Assembly: GCF_001456355.1 (NCBI RefSeq)
Contig: NZ_CP010271.1
Coordinates: 620,001 to 684,000 of the forward strand
Length of the DNA: 64,000 nucleotides
Direction of reading: 5' to 3'
DNA from: Mycobacteroides saopaulense
GTDB taxonomy: Bacteria > Actinomycetota > Actinomycetes > Mycobacteriales > Mycobacteriaceae
Shown here: piece after piece, positions 43,503 through 52,203 of the stretch
How positions within the stretch are numbered: the first letter of the stretch is position 1
How the letters are laid out: every line of letters begins with the position of its first letter
Notes under the pieces: model-generated
Database searches by the model: none
The model's input: only the letters and a program-made list of their open reading frames with translations
What the model was told of the DNA's origin: nothing
Made by a program: the position numbers and the translations under genes

Positions 43503-45815
43503 CTATCCGCAGCTAGCGTCGCCGGCGTTGACGACCGTCAGGTCCATCGGCAGCTCGGCGGGAGCCATCGCGCCCGAGGACAGCTGCAGTGGCACGGTCG
43601 AACCCGCGGCGGGGGGAGCGGTGGTGGAGGCGTAGTCGCTGCCGAGGACCACGCGCACGGTGGTTTGCGCCCCGTTGATCCGCTGCAGTTTGGCGCCGCC
43701 GAATGAGGCGGCAACGGTCGCGGCTTGCTGCTCGTGTCCCGGGGAGAAGAAGACCGTGGTGCTGGGCAGCGCGGACGGGTAGTCGTCGGTGGTGGTGATG
43801 CCGAATCCGTACTGGGACAGCTGACTGGCAGCCGATGCCGCCAGGCCCGTTTGGCCGGTGCTGTTGGACACGTGCACGTTGATCTCGCTGGGCTCGGTGG
43901 TTACCAGGTCAACCTGCTCGCTCGGTGTGGCGACAGGAGTCGGTGTGGCCGTGGATGTTTCGCCGAGTTCGGTGGCGGCGCCGTGCTCGCTGGACGCAAG
44001 CGTGGTGTCCTGAGTGGTGGTGCCGGGCATCGGTACGCGGGTGCCGTCCGGCTGCAGCTCACCGGGCAGGGGATCGTCATTGATGATGGCATCGAAGATC
44101 TTTCGGATGTCCGTGGTGCGCGGCGTCTCGTTGCCTTCGGAGTCGGTGCCGTCGGTGGGAACCGTCAGGAAGGTGATACGGCCGGCCTTCACGTCCTGAA
44201 GCGATTGGCCAAGATCCACAAGGTCTTTCGTGCGGATGTTGTCGACGTAGGAGTCGTCGATGAAGGTGTTCACCACGTTGTTGAGCTTGCTCAACGAGAA
44301 GAAGGTGTTGTGTGAGATCATCGAGCGCAACAAAGAGGACAGGAACAGCTGCTGCCGCTTGATGCGGCCGTAGTCCCCGTTGTACTCGGTGGTGACCTGG
44401 CGGGCGCGCACGTACTGCAGGGCGGTATGGCCGTCAATCGTTTGGCGCCCAGCGTTCTCCAGCACGGTGCCCAGTTCGTAGTCCTCGATCGGCGTGGGTG
44501 TGCACACCTCGACCCCACCGAGTGCGTCGACCATCTTGGAGAATCCGGCGAAGTCGACGCCGAGGAAGCGGTTGATGTTCAACCCCGACATCTTCTGGAT
44601 GACCTTGACCAGGCACTTGGGTCCGCCGAAGGCGAAGGCCGAGTTGAGTTTGGTTTCGGTGTAGGCCTTGTCGGGTCCATAGGACCGGGTGTCCTCGTTC
44701 CAGACCTCGCAGAGCGTCGGCTGAATCGCGAGGTCGCGCGGGAAGGACACGACCGCGACCCGCTTGCGGTTGGCCGGAATGTTGACCAGCATCATCGTGT
44801 CCGAGCGGGTGCCCTCCGCATCGGAGGTGTCGCCGGCGCCCATCGCGCTGTTGGCACCCGCCCGGGTGTCGACACCGATGATGAGGAAGTTCTCATCTCC
44901 GTACTGTGCGTTGGGATCTCGGATGTCACGGGAGTTGGGATCGAGTGCCTCGACGCGATTGAGACGGTTGTTCTTGACGTTGCTCCACTGCCACGCACCG
45001 CCGGTCAGCGCCAGGGAGCACACCGCGATGACGGCGGCGATGGAGCGACCGACGTAGATGGGTCGGCGTGAGCGCTTGGGTTCCGGTCCGGCGACAACGG
45101 CGTCCGGATTGCCGACGCGCACCGGGATAGCGCGGGTGTCGATGTCGTCGTCCAGGTTCGATGCCCGGACGCGCCGTGCGGCGGCCTTGTCGTACAGCGG
45201 GGCGTCGTCGGGGTAGTCCACGAAGTCCGCGGACTCGTCGGCCGATTCGTCGGAGCGGTGATCGAGAGCGGGTGCGCTTTCCCGCACCTGCGGAAGGACG
45301 TCGGTGTGGCTTTCGTCGACGAACGACGCTGGAGCAGGCTCCTCGGCGTAGTCCTCAGGTTCTTGAGGGCGGGCATGCCGGCGCGAGCGCCGACCGCCGC
45401 TGGCGCCCTCACGGGCCAGCAGATCGGCGACGGACAGTGAGTGCGAGCCCGTCTCGTGGGCGGACGGCGCAGCCGCCACGGGTGGTTTCGGAGCCCGGGC
45501 CGGGGCCGATCCGTTGGGAGCGGGCTTGGCCGGTCGCGCGGGCGGCCTCGGCGTGGGCCGGGCGGGCGGCACCTCGGATACCGCGCGCTGCATCTCGCGC
45601 TGGGACTGCTCGGTCTCCAGTCGCCGGGTCCACTCGTCGTCGGTGGGATCGGGCAGCGAGTGATTCAGAGCCGGCGGTGGTGTCCACGGTGTGTTGGATG
45701 GTTCCGGCGCCACGTCGATGTCAGGATGACTGCCAACCGGTTCGGTGGCGCGCTCCCAAGGGGCCGAGCCATACGCGCGCGGTTGGGCAGGAGTGGCGTC
45801 AGGGCCATCACCCAT
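43503..45815 (-). CDS. LytR-CpsA-Psr (LCP) family cell-wall ligase with LytR_C domain
   Basis: This 770-residue protein has about 260 residues of Pro/Ala-rich cytosolic N terminus and one membrane helix (SIAAVIAVCSLALTGGAW). The LCP catalytic domain follows (IIGVDTRAG, MLVNIPANRKRVAVVSFPRD, and RQVTTEYNGDYGRIKRQQ with conserved Arg). A LytR_C domain lies near the C terminus (NVHVSNSTGQTGLAASAASQ). LCP enzymes such as Lcp1 attach arabinogalactan to peptidoglycan. It matches Rv0822c. ATG 45815 is preferred to TTG 45821. Confidence 0.92.
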   Translation of the reverse strand: MGDGPDATPAQPRAYGSAPWERATEPVGSHPDIDVAPEPSNTPWTPPPALNHSLPDPTDDEWTRRLETEQSQREMQRAVSEVPPARPTPRPPARPAKPAPNGSAPARAPKPPVAAAPSAHETGSHSLSVADLLAREGASGGRRSRRHARPQEPEDYAEEPAPASFVDESHTDVLPQVRESAPALDHRSDESADESADFVDYPDDAPLYDKAAARRVRASNLDDDIDTRAIPVRVGNPDAVVAGPEPKRSRRPIYVGRSIAAVIAVCSLALTGGAWQWSNVKNNRLNRVEALDPNSRDIRDPNAQYGDENFLIIGVDTRAGANSAMGAGDTSDAEGTRSDTMMLVNIPANRKRVAVVSFPRDLAIQPTLCEVWNEDTRSYGPDKAYTETKLNSAFAFGGPKCLVKVIQKMSGLNINRFLGVDFAGFSKMVDALGGVEVCTPTPIEDYELGTVLENAGRQTIDGHTALQYVRARQVTTEYNGDYGRIKRQQLFLSSLLRSMISHNTFFSLSKLNNVVNTFIDDSYVDNIRTKDLVDLGQSLQDVKAGRITFLTVPTDGTDSEGNETPRTTDIRKIFDAIINDDPLPGELQPDGTRVPMPGTTTQDTTLASSEHGAATELGETSTATPTPVATPSEQVDLVTTEPSEINVHVSNSTGQTGLAASAASQLSQYGFGITTTDDYPSALPSTTVFFSPGHEQQAATVAASFGGAKLQRINGAQTTVRVVLGSDYASTTAPPAAGSTVPLQLSSGAMAPAELPMDLTVVNAGDASCG

Positions 45816-45962
45816 GTTCAACCTCGCTTAAAACGTCTGGACAGTTGCAAGTACACGGCACACCGGCAGCACATAGCGCCGTGCCCGGGGCACGGTCGTC
45901 GTCACATGCTACTGAGCATTGCCGCAGATCACCATGCCCAGTGACCTAGATGTGACCCCACG

Positions 45963-47132
45963 TCATCCACCAGAGTGCATGACGTCGGCGGCTGAGGGAA
46001 CCGTGCAATCGTCGGGGTCGTTGAGCCAGCCTTCCGGCAGCGACACCTTCGCGGGTGACCCCTGGCGCCCTCGCGGTCCGTTTCCACCCTCGGGGAAGGG
46101 TGCCGTCGGATCCAGCTCATTGAGCAGGGTGTCCAGCTCGGCGCGGGTGCTGACGAGTGCGAGTGCGCGCCGGAGGTCTCCGCCGGCGGGGAAGCCATGC
46201 AGATACCAGGCGATGTGCTTGCGCATGTCGCGCAACGCCTTGTCCTCGCCAAAATGATCGACGAGCAACTCCGCGTGCCGTCGCATGATGTCCGTTACCC
46301 GTCCGAGATGTGGCGGTGTGGGAATCGTCTGACCGTTGAAAACAGCACTCAGTTCAGCGAAGAGCCATGGGCGGCCCAGGCATCCGCGGCCGATCACGAC
46401 GCCGTCGCAGCCGGTCTGTTCCATCATCGCGACAGCGTCGGTGGCATCGAAGATGTCGCCGTTACCGAGGACGGGAATGGTCTTCACGTGGTTCTTGAGC
46501 GCGGCGATCTGGCTCCAGTCGGCGCTGCCCGAGTAGCGCTGGGAGGCGGTGCGGGCGTGCAGCGCGACCGCCGCGGCACCTTCCGCCTCGGCGATCGATC
46601 CGGCATCGAGGTGGGTGTGGTGATCGTCGTCGATACCGACCCGGAACTTGACCGTCACCGGTATGTCGGTGCCCTCGGTGGCACGCACGGCCGCCGAGAC
46701 GATCTGCCCGAACAGTCGCCGCTTGTAGGGAAGGGCGGCGCCGCCACCGTTTCGGGTGACCTTGGGTACCGGGCAACCGAAGTTCATGTCGATGTGGTCG
46801 GCCAGGTTCTCGTCGACCACCAACTTGGCGGCCCGGTAGGTCGTCTCCGGATCGACCGAATACAGCTGCAAGGACCGCGGCGACTCTTCGGGGGAGAAGG
46901 TCGTCATGTGCAGCGTCGTGGGATGGCGTTCGGCGAGCGCCCGCGCGGTCACCATCTCGCAGACGTACAGCCCGCTGACGGTTCCTGTGGTGGCAAGCTC
47001 CAACTCCCGGCATAGCGTCCGGAAGGCCACGTTGGTGACGCCCGCCATCGGCGCCAGCACCACTGGGCTCGGCAATGCCAGAGACCCGATCCTCAGCTCG
47101 GACCGGGTCTCTGGGTTAAGCGTTGTGGTCAC
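45963..47132 (-). CDS. dus: tRNA-dihydrouridine synthase (DusB type)
   Basis: The 389-residue FMN enzyme reduces uridines in the tRNA D-loop. Visible motifs are APMAGVTN (FMN binding), MNFGCPVPKVTRNGGGAAL with the catalytic Cys, FRVGIDDDH and VIGRGCLGRPWLF. It matches Rv0823c. GTG 47132 is used; it lies two bases past the desA1 stop, so the two are cotranscribed. A longer frame to 47327 runs inside desA1. Confidence 0.93.
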   Translation of the reverse strand: MTTTLNPETRSELRIGSLALPSPVVLAPMAGVTNVAFRTLCRELELATTGTVSGLYVCEMVTARALAERHPTTLHMTTFSPEESPRSLQLYSVDPETTYRAAKLVVDENLADHIDMNFGCPVPKVTRNGGGAALPYKRRLFGQIVSAAVRATEGTDIPVTVKFRVGIDDDHHTHLDAGSIAEAEGAAAVALHARTASQRYSGSADWSQIAALKNHVKTIPVLGNGDIFDATDAVAMMEQTGCDGVVIGRGCLGRPWLFAELSAVFNGQTIPTPPHLGRVTDIMRRHAELLVDHFGEDKALRDMRKHIAWYLHGFPAGGDLRRALALVSTRAELDTLLNELDPTAPFPEGGNGPRGRQGSPAKVSLPEGWLNDPDDCTVPSAADVMHSGG

Positions 47133-47134
47133 CG

Positions 47135-48142
47135 TCAGACGCTGACCGTTTCCTTGGCGGCCTTGGCCGCGTTGCGCTCTGCGCGCTTGGCTTGGCGTTC
47201 CAGGTATTTGGCCTTGACTTCCTCGAAGTCGGAGGCGGTCTTCTTCAGGTCGCCGATGATGCGCTCGACGCCCTCGCGGTACTCTTCGCCCTCGCCGTTG
47301 ATGTCGTCGCGATCGAAGATGCGCCACTTGCGCAGCACCGGCAGTACCACCTCATCGAGATGCGACTGCGGGTCGTACACCCCGCCGGTGGCGATGGTGA
47401 CCGCGTTGCGGCGGAACCCGGGAATCGTGTAACCGGGCATCTTGAAGTTGTCGAGCACTCGGAAGATCGACTTCATGGCCTGGTTGGGGGCGATCTTGAG
47501 ACCGGCCTCGACCATGTTGCGGTAGAAGATCATGTGCAGGTTCTCGTCGGTCGAGATGCGCTTGAGCAGCTCGTCGGCGATGGGCTCATCGCACGCCTTA
47601 CCGGTGTTGCGGTGCGACACACGAGTCGCCAACTCCTGGAACGTCACGTAGACGACGGAGTCGAACAGCTTCTCGGCGAAGAGCTCGTCGCCGCCTTGGC
47701 GGTTCTGGCCCGGAGAGAAGCCACGGGTCATCTGCTCCACGCGCAACTTCTCCAACTCGACCGGATCCACCGAACGGGTCACCACCAGATAGTCACGAAT
47801 AGCGATCCCGTGCCGGTTCTCCTCAGCGGTCCACCGATTCACCCACGTGCCCCACGGCCCGTCCATCGTGAAATTCATCGCGATCTCACGGTGATACGAC
47901 GGCAGATTGTCCTCGGTCAACAAATTGGTGATCATCGCCACCTTGGCGACCTCGGAAAGCTTGGACTGCTCCGGATCCCAATCCTGACCACCCAAAGCCT
48001 TGTAGTTCTTACCCTCCGACCACGGCACATAATCGTGCGGATTCCAGTCCTTGGTCACCCCCAGGTGGCGATGGACATTCTCCTCGACAACAGGCTCAAG
48101 CTCATGCAAAAGCTCAAGGTCGGTGAATTCCTTCTGCGGCAT
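47135..48142 (-). CDS. desA1: Acyl-ACP desaturase DesA1
   Basis: The 335-residue soluble di-iron desaturase has the two E-x-x-H metal motifs (AEENRHG and DENLHMIF), and ALGGQDWDPEQSKLS and SVDPVELEKL are shared with M. tuberculosis DesA1. It introduces a double bond into meromycolate precursors on acyl carrier protein. The C-terminal tail is Lys/Ala-rich. ATG 48142 is used; a TTG precedes it directly. An ACAGA-N4-TCTGT palindrome lies 20 bp upstream. Confidence 0.94.
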   Translation of the reverse strand: MPQKEFTDLELLHELEPVVEENVHRHLGVTKDWNPHDYVPWSEGKNYKALGGQDWDPEQSKLSEVAKVAMITNLLTEDNLPSYHREIAMNFTMDGPWGTWVNRWTAEENRHGIAIRDYLVVTRSVDPVELEKLRVEQMTRGFSPGQNRQGGDELFAEKLFDSVVYVTFQELATRVSHRNTGKACDEPIADELLKRISTDENLHMIFYRNMVEAGLKIAPNQAMKSIFRVLDNFKMPGYTIPGFRRNAVTIATGGVYDPQSHLDEVVLPVLRKWRIFDRDDINGEGEEYREGVERIIGDLKKTASDFEEVKAKYLERQAKRAERNAAKAAKETVSV

Positions 48143-48161
48143 CAAGCGATCCTAGGGTTCG

Positions 48162-48175
48162 ACAGAGTTATCTGT
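48162..48175. promoter_or_regulatory. Palindrome upstream of desA1
   Basis: ACAGA-GTTA-TCTGT is a perfect 14-bp inverted repeat 20 bp upstream of the desA1 start. A further ATCTGTAAAC copy lies about 25 bp away. desA1 is known to be controlled by the TetR-type repressor MadR in mycobacteria; whether this is its operator I cannot confirm. Confidence 0.4.
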
Positions 48176-48355
48176 ATCTGGAAGTTGCAGTCAATATATC
48201 TGTAAACGGCGGTTGCACACAAGTGGACGGATCACGATGCTCATATACCCGTCCGCGTGCCTGCTGACGTGCGGACCAACGCATTTCTCGCTCAAGCTGC
48301 GAGGCTGCTGTACCCGCAGTATGCTTGCTGGCAACCTAAGGTGGAGGTGTATCCA

Positions 48356-48703
48356 GTGAAGTCGGTAGTCAACGCGACCATTGTCGCGGTTGCGGGCGCG
48401 GGTTTCTCTTTGGCGATGGCCGGCCTGGCTCATGCAGACGGTCCCACCGATACCACCGGGCAGTTCTACAGCGATGCTTCCTCGACCCTCAAGGGCGAGG
48501 GCTACTCGGTGGTCGTGGCGGGACGCTCGGGCGATCAGGTCTCGCTGGACAACTGCCTTGTCTCACACCAGGAAGCGTTCACCGTCAAGAAGGGCCAGGA
48601 TGACCGCGGCAAGATGGTCCATGTGACCCTGCGTTGCTACAAGTCGGAGGTCGCGGCGGCTAAGAAGGCTGCCGAGGAGAAGGCGAAGTCTGCGTCGACG
48701 TAA
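48356..48703 (+). CDS. Small secreted protein, 115 aa
   Basis: GTG 48356 follows a strong GGTGGAGGT ribosome site. The product has a signal peptide (VVNATIVAVAGAGFSLAMAG, then LAHAD) and a small domain LKGEGYSVVVAGRSGDQVSL with two Cys (DNCLV, TLRCYK), then a Lys/Ala/Glu helix. A related layout occurs in the protein at 58916. Its 3' end overlaps the convergent TetR gene by 44 bp. Function unknown. Confidence 0.72.
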   Translation: MKSVVNATIVAVAGAGFSLAMAGLAHADGPTDTTGQFYSDASSTLKGEGYSVVVAGRSGDQVSLDNCLVSHQEAFTVKKGQDDRGKMVHVTLRCYKSEVAAAKKAAEEKAKSAST

Positions 48704-49301
48704 CCGTCGACGCAGCCGGCGTAGCGCCCTGCAGCAGTATTTGTACGCAGTAATCCACGAACCGCTGTCGGTCCACGTTTAGCTCCTCGTTCAGGTATGC
48801 CCTGAAAAGGCTCGTCAACGCGCCCACCAAACTGGTGGCCACCAACTGCTGCTGCACCTCGTCGGCGAGGTTGGTGCTGAGCTTTCCTTGGAGCAGCGCC
48901 ACAAATCGCGGCAGCCAGTCATACCCGGACTCCGAGAGTGTCGGCTCAAATGTCGGCGCTATCAAAAGAACCCGTCCCATGGTGGGTTCGTCGACCATGA
49001 GACGGACAAAAGCGTCGACGCCCTCGTGCGCCGATCGTGCGCCACTGAGCGCCTCGATCGCACGGAAGCCCACATGGTCGTAGACGGCCCGGACAAAGGT
49101 GTCGCGGTCGGAGAAGTTCTCGTAGAAATACCGCTCCGTCATGCTCGCCGATCGGCAGACGGCCCGCACGGTCACGGCCGGTCGGGGGCTGAGCCCGAGC
49201 AGTCGCACGCCCGCGGCCATGAGTTCGCGGCGTCGCTCGTCGGCACGCTCGGCCGGCGAGACACCTGCCCAGCTACGTCGCTGCGCTTGACCGTTCGCCA
49301 C
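48660..49301 (-). CDS. TetR-family transcriptional regulator
   Basis: The 213-residue regulator has an N-terminal helix-turn-helix (VTVRAVCRSASMTERYFYEN) and a helical C domain. By position it resembles Rv0825c. It diverges from the first DUF2236 gene with 73 bp between starts, and this gap contains a perfect TGACAA/TTGTCA palindrome. It probably controls the DUF2236 gene and itself. Confidence 0.85.
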   Translation of the reverse strand: MANGQAQRRSWAGVSPAERADERRRELMAAGVRLLGLSPRPAVTVRAVCRSASMTERYFYENFSDRDTFVRAVYDHVGFRAIEALSGARSAHEGVDAFVRLMVDEPTMGRVLLIAPTFEPTLSESGYDWLPRFVALLQGKLSTNLADEVQQQLVATSLVGALTSLFRAYLNEELNVDRQRFVDYCVQILLQGATPAASTVTSTQTSPSPRQPS

Positions 49302-49325
49302 GGGCCTCCTAATCTGAAGTCAAAT

Positions 49326-49343
49326 TGACAACGCTGATTGTCA
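49326..49343. promoter_or_regulatory. Candidate TetR operator before the first DUF2236 gene
   Basis: TGACAA-CGCTGA-TTGTCA is an 18-bp palindrome with perfect 6-bp arms. TTGACA within it could also act as a -35 box, with CTATAC at 49344-49349 close by. It lies between the divergent TetR and DUF2236 starts. Confidence 0.55.
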
Positions 49344-49374
49344 CTATACGTCGAACTGCAACGGAGCGTTCCGA

Positions 49375-50379
49375 ATGGTCAACGATATGTCCGAGCTCGT
49401 CGGGAAGGAATCCGGTGCCTTCGCGACAGGCTGCCCGGTGAGCCACGGAACCGGTCCGGCGACACCCGTGCCGTTGGGCCCGGAGTCGCTGACGTGGAAG
49501 TACTTCGGCGACTGGCGTGGGGTCTTGCAAGGTCCGTACGCCGGATCCATGCAGAACATGCATCCGCAACTAGGGGCTGCCGTCGAGCAGCACTCGCTGT
49601 TTTTCCGTGAACGCTGGCAGCGCCTCTTGCGCTCGCTGTACCCGATCGGTGGTGTCGTATTCGACGGCGACCGGGCTCCGATGACCGGCGCCGAGGTGCG
49701 TGACTATCACATCGGTATCAAGGGAGTCGACGACCGGGGGCGCCGCTACAGCGCACTCAATCCCGACGTCTTCTATTGGGCCCATGCCACCTTCTTCATG
49801 GGCACGATCGTCGTGGCGGACTGGCTGAGCGGAGGCATCGGGGAGGCTGAAAAGCGGCAGCTGTTCGATGAGCACATCGTCTGGTATCAGATGTACGGCA
49901 TGAGCATGAGGCCCGTGCCCAAGACCTGGGAGGAATTCCAGGAGTACTGGGACCACATGTGCACCAACGTCTTAGAGGATCAGAAGGCTGCGCGCGATGT
50001 GCTGGACCTGACCACCCTTGCCGTACCGCCGTTCGCCCCGTGGATTCCCGAGCGCCTGTGGCGGTTCCAGCGCCGCTTGGTGGCACCGATGTTCGTGTGG
50101 CTGACCGTCGGGCTCTATCACCCGGCCGTCCGGGAGCGCTACGGGTACGGGTGGTCTGCCCGCGACGAATGGCTGCACCGCAAGTTTGGCCAGGGCGTCA
50201 ATCTGCTCTTCAAGTTCGTGCCGGAACGTAAGCGCCGCCACCCGAGGGCCCGGGCGGGATGGGATCGCGCCACCGGGCGGATCCCGGCGGATGCGCCGCT
50301 GCCGCAGACACCGGACCGCAACCTGCCGCCGTCGGACACCTGGGGGAGCCCGAACCACTACAACCCCAAGGTTTCCTGA
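49375..50379 (+). CDS. DUF2236 (MpaB-like oxygenase) protein, copy 1
   Basis: The 334-residue protein belongs to DUF2236, the latex-clearing-protein/MpaB-like family that binds b-type haem. Visible family features are YWAHATFFMG, MYGMSMRPVPKTWEEFQEYW and DHMC. It corresponds to Rv0826. Substrates of mycobacterial members are unknown; some actinobacterial members cleave polyisoprenoids. It diverges from a TetR gene and is followed by a second copy 105 bp away. Confidence 0.86.
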   Translation: MVNDMSELVGKESGAFATGCPVSHGTGPATPVPLGPESLTWKYFGDWRGVLQGPYAGSMQNMHPQLGAAVEQHSLFFRERWQRLLRSLYPIGGVVFDGDRAPMTGAEVRDYHIGIKGVDDRGRRYSALNPDVFYWAHATFFMGTIVVADWLSGGIGEAEKRQLFDEHIVWYQMYGMSMRPVPKTWEEFQEYWDHMCTNVLEDQKAARDVLDLTTLAVPPFAPWIPERLWRFQRRLVAPMFVWLTVGLYHPAVRERYGYGWSARDEWLHRKFGQGVNLLFKFVPERKRRHPRARAGWDRATGRIPADAPLPQTPDRNLPPSDTWGSPNHYNPKVS

Positions 50380-50436
50380 ACCGAGTTACTTGTGGTGCTT
50401 GACGTCACCACATCACTGCTCCTAGTGTTGGCCTAT

Positions 50437-50456
50437 AACTGAATCTCAATTCAGTT
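50437..50456. promoter_or_regulatory. Palindrome before the second DUF2236 gene
   Basis: AACTGAAT-CTCA-ATTCAGTT is a perfect 20-bp inverted repeat, 28 bp upstream of ATG 50485. Its sequence differs from the palindrome in front of copy 1, so the two copies may be controlled by different repressors. Confidence 0.55.
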
Positions 50457-50484
50457 TTGACAAATGGCTACAACGGAGTGAGTC

Positions 50485-51468
50485 ATGGCCGATGGCGAGG
50501 GCGATTCTCTGACGGCGGGATGTCCCGTCACCCATGGTTCGGATCGGTCGGTGGTCACGCCGCTCGGGCCAGAGTCGTTGACCTGGAAACTGACGGCGGA
50601 CTGGTCCGGGATGCTGATGGGTTCCTATGCCACCGCGATGCAGAACATGCATCCGAAACTTGGCGCCGCGGTTGAGGATCACTCCACTTTTCTGCGTGAA
50701 AGGTGGGAGCGGCTGCTGCGCTCGCTCTATCCGATCACCGGGGTGGTCTTCGATGGGGAGCGCGCACCGATGACCGGTGCTGAGGTGCGTGGCTATCACG
50801 TCGGCATCAAAGGAGTTGACAGCCAAGGGCGCCGTTACAGTGCCCTTGATCCCGATGTCTTCTACTGGGCGCACGCGACGTTCTTCAAGTCGTTGTTGTT
50901 GTCGGTGGAGCGCTTCGGTGCGGGTCTTACCGAAGCGCAGAAACGGCAGCTGTTCGACGAACACATCGTCTGGTATCGGATGTACGGCATGAGCATGCGG
51001 CCCGTGCCCAGGACCTGGGAGGAGTTCCAGGAGTACTGGGACCACATGTGCGCAGATGTGTTGGAGGACAACAAGGCCACCCGGGATCTGCTGGATTTCG
51101 CCCAGCTGCCCAAGCCGCCGTTCCTGCCGATGATGCCGAACTGGATGTGGCGGTTGTCGCTTCCCGTCTTCACGCGGTTCTCCGAATGGGTGATGGTCGG
51201 AATGTTCGATGAGCCAGTGCGAAAACGCTTGGGATATACCTGGACCCACCGCGATGAGCGGCGTCTGGAATGGCTGGGACGAGCGAATCGCGCGATCTTC
51301 GGGCTGGTGCCGTTCCGGTGGCGAAAGCATCCGCGTGCGCGCGCGGGATGGGACCGGGCGACCGGGCGGGTACCCGTCGACGCGCCGCTGCCGCAAACGT
51401 CCGCGCGCTACCTGCCGCTGGCGGAGCTGCGCGACAGTCCTCATCATTACAGCCCCAAAGTGACCTAG
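50485..51468 (+). CDS. DUF2236 (MpaB-like oxygenase) protein, copy 2
   Basis: This 327-residue paralogue of the preceding gene shares QNMHPKLGAAVE, IKGVDSQGRRYSALDPDVFY, MYGMSMRPVPRTWEEFQEYW and the C-terminal DAPLPQT segment. The two diverge mainly in the segment after DHMC and near the C terminus. It is probably a haem-dependent oxygenase, with substrate unknown. It arose by tandem duplication and has its own promoter with a distinct palindrome. Confidence 0.86.
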   Translation: MADGEGDSLTAGCPVTHGSDRSVVTPLGPESLTWKLTADWSGMLMGSYATAMQNMHPKLGAAVEDHSTFLRERWERLLRSLYPITGVVFDGERAPMTGAEVRGYHVGIKGVDSQGRRYSALDPDVFYWAHATFFKSLLLSVERFGAGLTEAQKRQLFDEHIVWYRMYGMSMRPVPRTWEEFQEYWDHMCADVLEDNKATRDLLDFAQLPKPPFLPMMPNWMWRLSLPVFTRFSEWVMVGMFDEPVRKRLGYTWTHRDERRLEWLGRANRAIFGLVPFRWRKHPRARAGWDRATGRVPVDAPLPQTSARYLPLAELRDSPHHYSPKVT

Positions 51469-51503
51469 CCGCAGTTTGTCTTTCGCCGGTGACAAGGCCT
51501 CAC

Positions 51504-52199
51504 ATGGTGCGAAGATTGCTGCTCATGGCAGGAAGTTGGGGTTCTGTCCTCACCGGGCTCATTCCGCTCGGATTGGTTATCGCGCTCTCGCCGATCACCG
51601 TCATTCCGGCGGTGCTGGTTTTGCAGGCGCCGCGGCCGCGGCCCAGCGGTCTTGCGTTTCTCGCGGGCTGGTTGTTGGGCCTGGCCGCCCTGATGGCACT
51701 GTGCGTCGCTGCCACCGGCCTACTCGGCGGGCTGCATCGGTCGGTGCCGAACTGGGCCTCCTGGGTGCGGGTTGTCCTCGGGTCGGTGCTGATCCTCTTC
51801 GGTATCTACCGATGGCTGACGCGCCACCATCACACCGACTCCCCGGGCTGGATGCGCTCGTTCTCCACCATCACCCCGCCACGGGCCGCGATAACGGCGG
51901 CGGCGTTGGTGGTGGTGCGGCCCGATGTCCTGTTCATTTGTGTTCCGGCGGGATTGGCGATCGGAGCCAGCGGACTGGACCTGGCGGATCGCTGGACAGC
52001 CGCGGCGTTCTTCGTCGCAGTCGCCGCGTCAACGGTCGCGGTGCCGATATTGGCCTATGCGGCCGCAGGCCACCGCCTCGATGACACGATGAGCCGGCTC
52101 AAGCACTGGATGGAGAAGAACAACGCCGCGCTGATGGCGGCCATTCTCATCGTGATCGGTGTGATGGTGCTGTACAACGGAATTCACGCGATGGCGTGA
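51504..52199 (+). CDS. GAP-family integral membrane protein (Sap/SfLAP)
   Basis: The 231-residue protein has about six membrane spans. The N-terminal SPITVIPAVLVLQAPRPRPS and central PPRAAITAAALVVVRPDVL resemble the mycobacterial Gap-like family, one member of which is required for glycopeptidolipid export in M. smegmatis. No GPL biosynthesis genes are nearby, so the cargo here is unknown. ATG 51504 is used; ATG 51525 is an alternative. Confidence 0.75.
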   Translation: MVRRLLLMAGSWGSVLTGLIPLGLVIALSPITVIPAVLVLQAPRPRPSGLAFLAGWLLGLAALMALCVAATGLLGGLHRSVPNWASWVRVVLGSVLILFGIYRWLTRHHHTDSPGWMRSFSTITPPRAAITAAALVVVRPDVLFICVPAGLAIGASGLDLADRWTAAAFFVAVAASTVAVPILAYAAAGHRLDDTMSRLKHWMEKNNAALMAAILIVIGVMVLYNGIHAMA

Positions 52200-52203
52200 G
52201 GAT

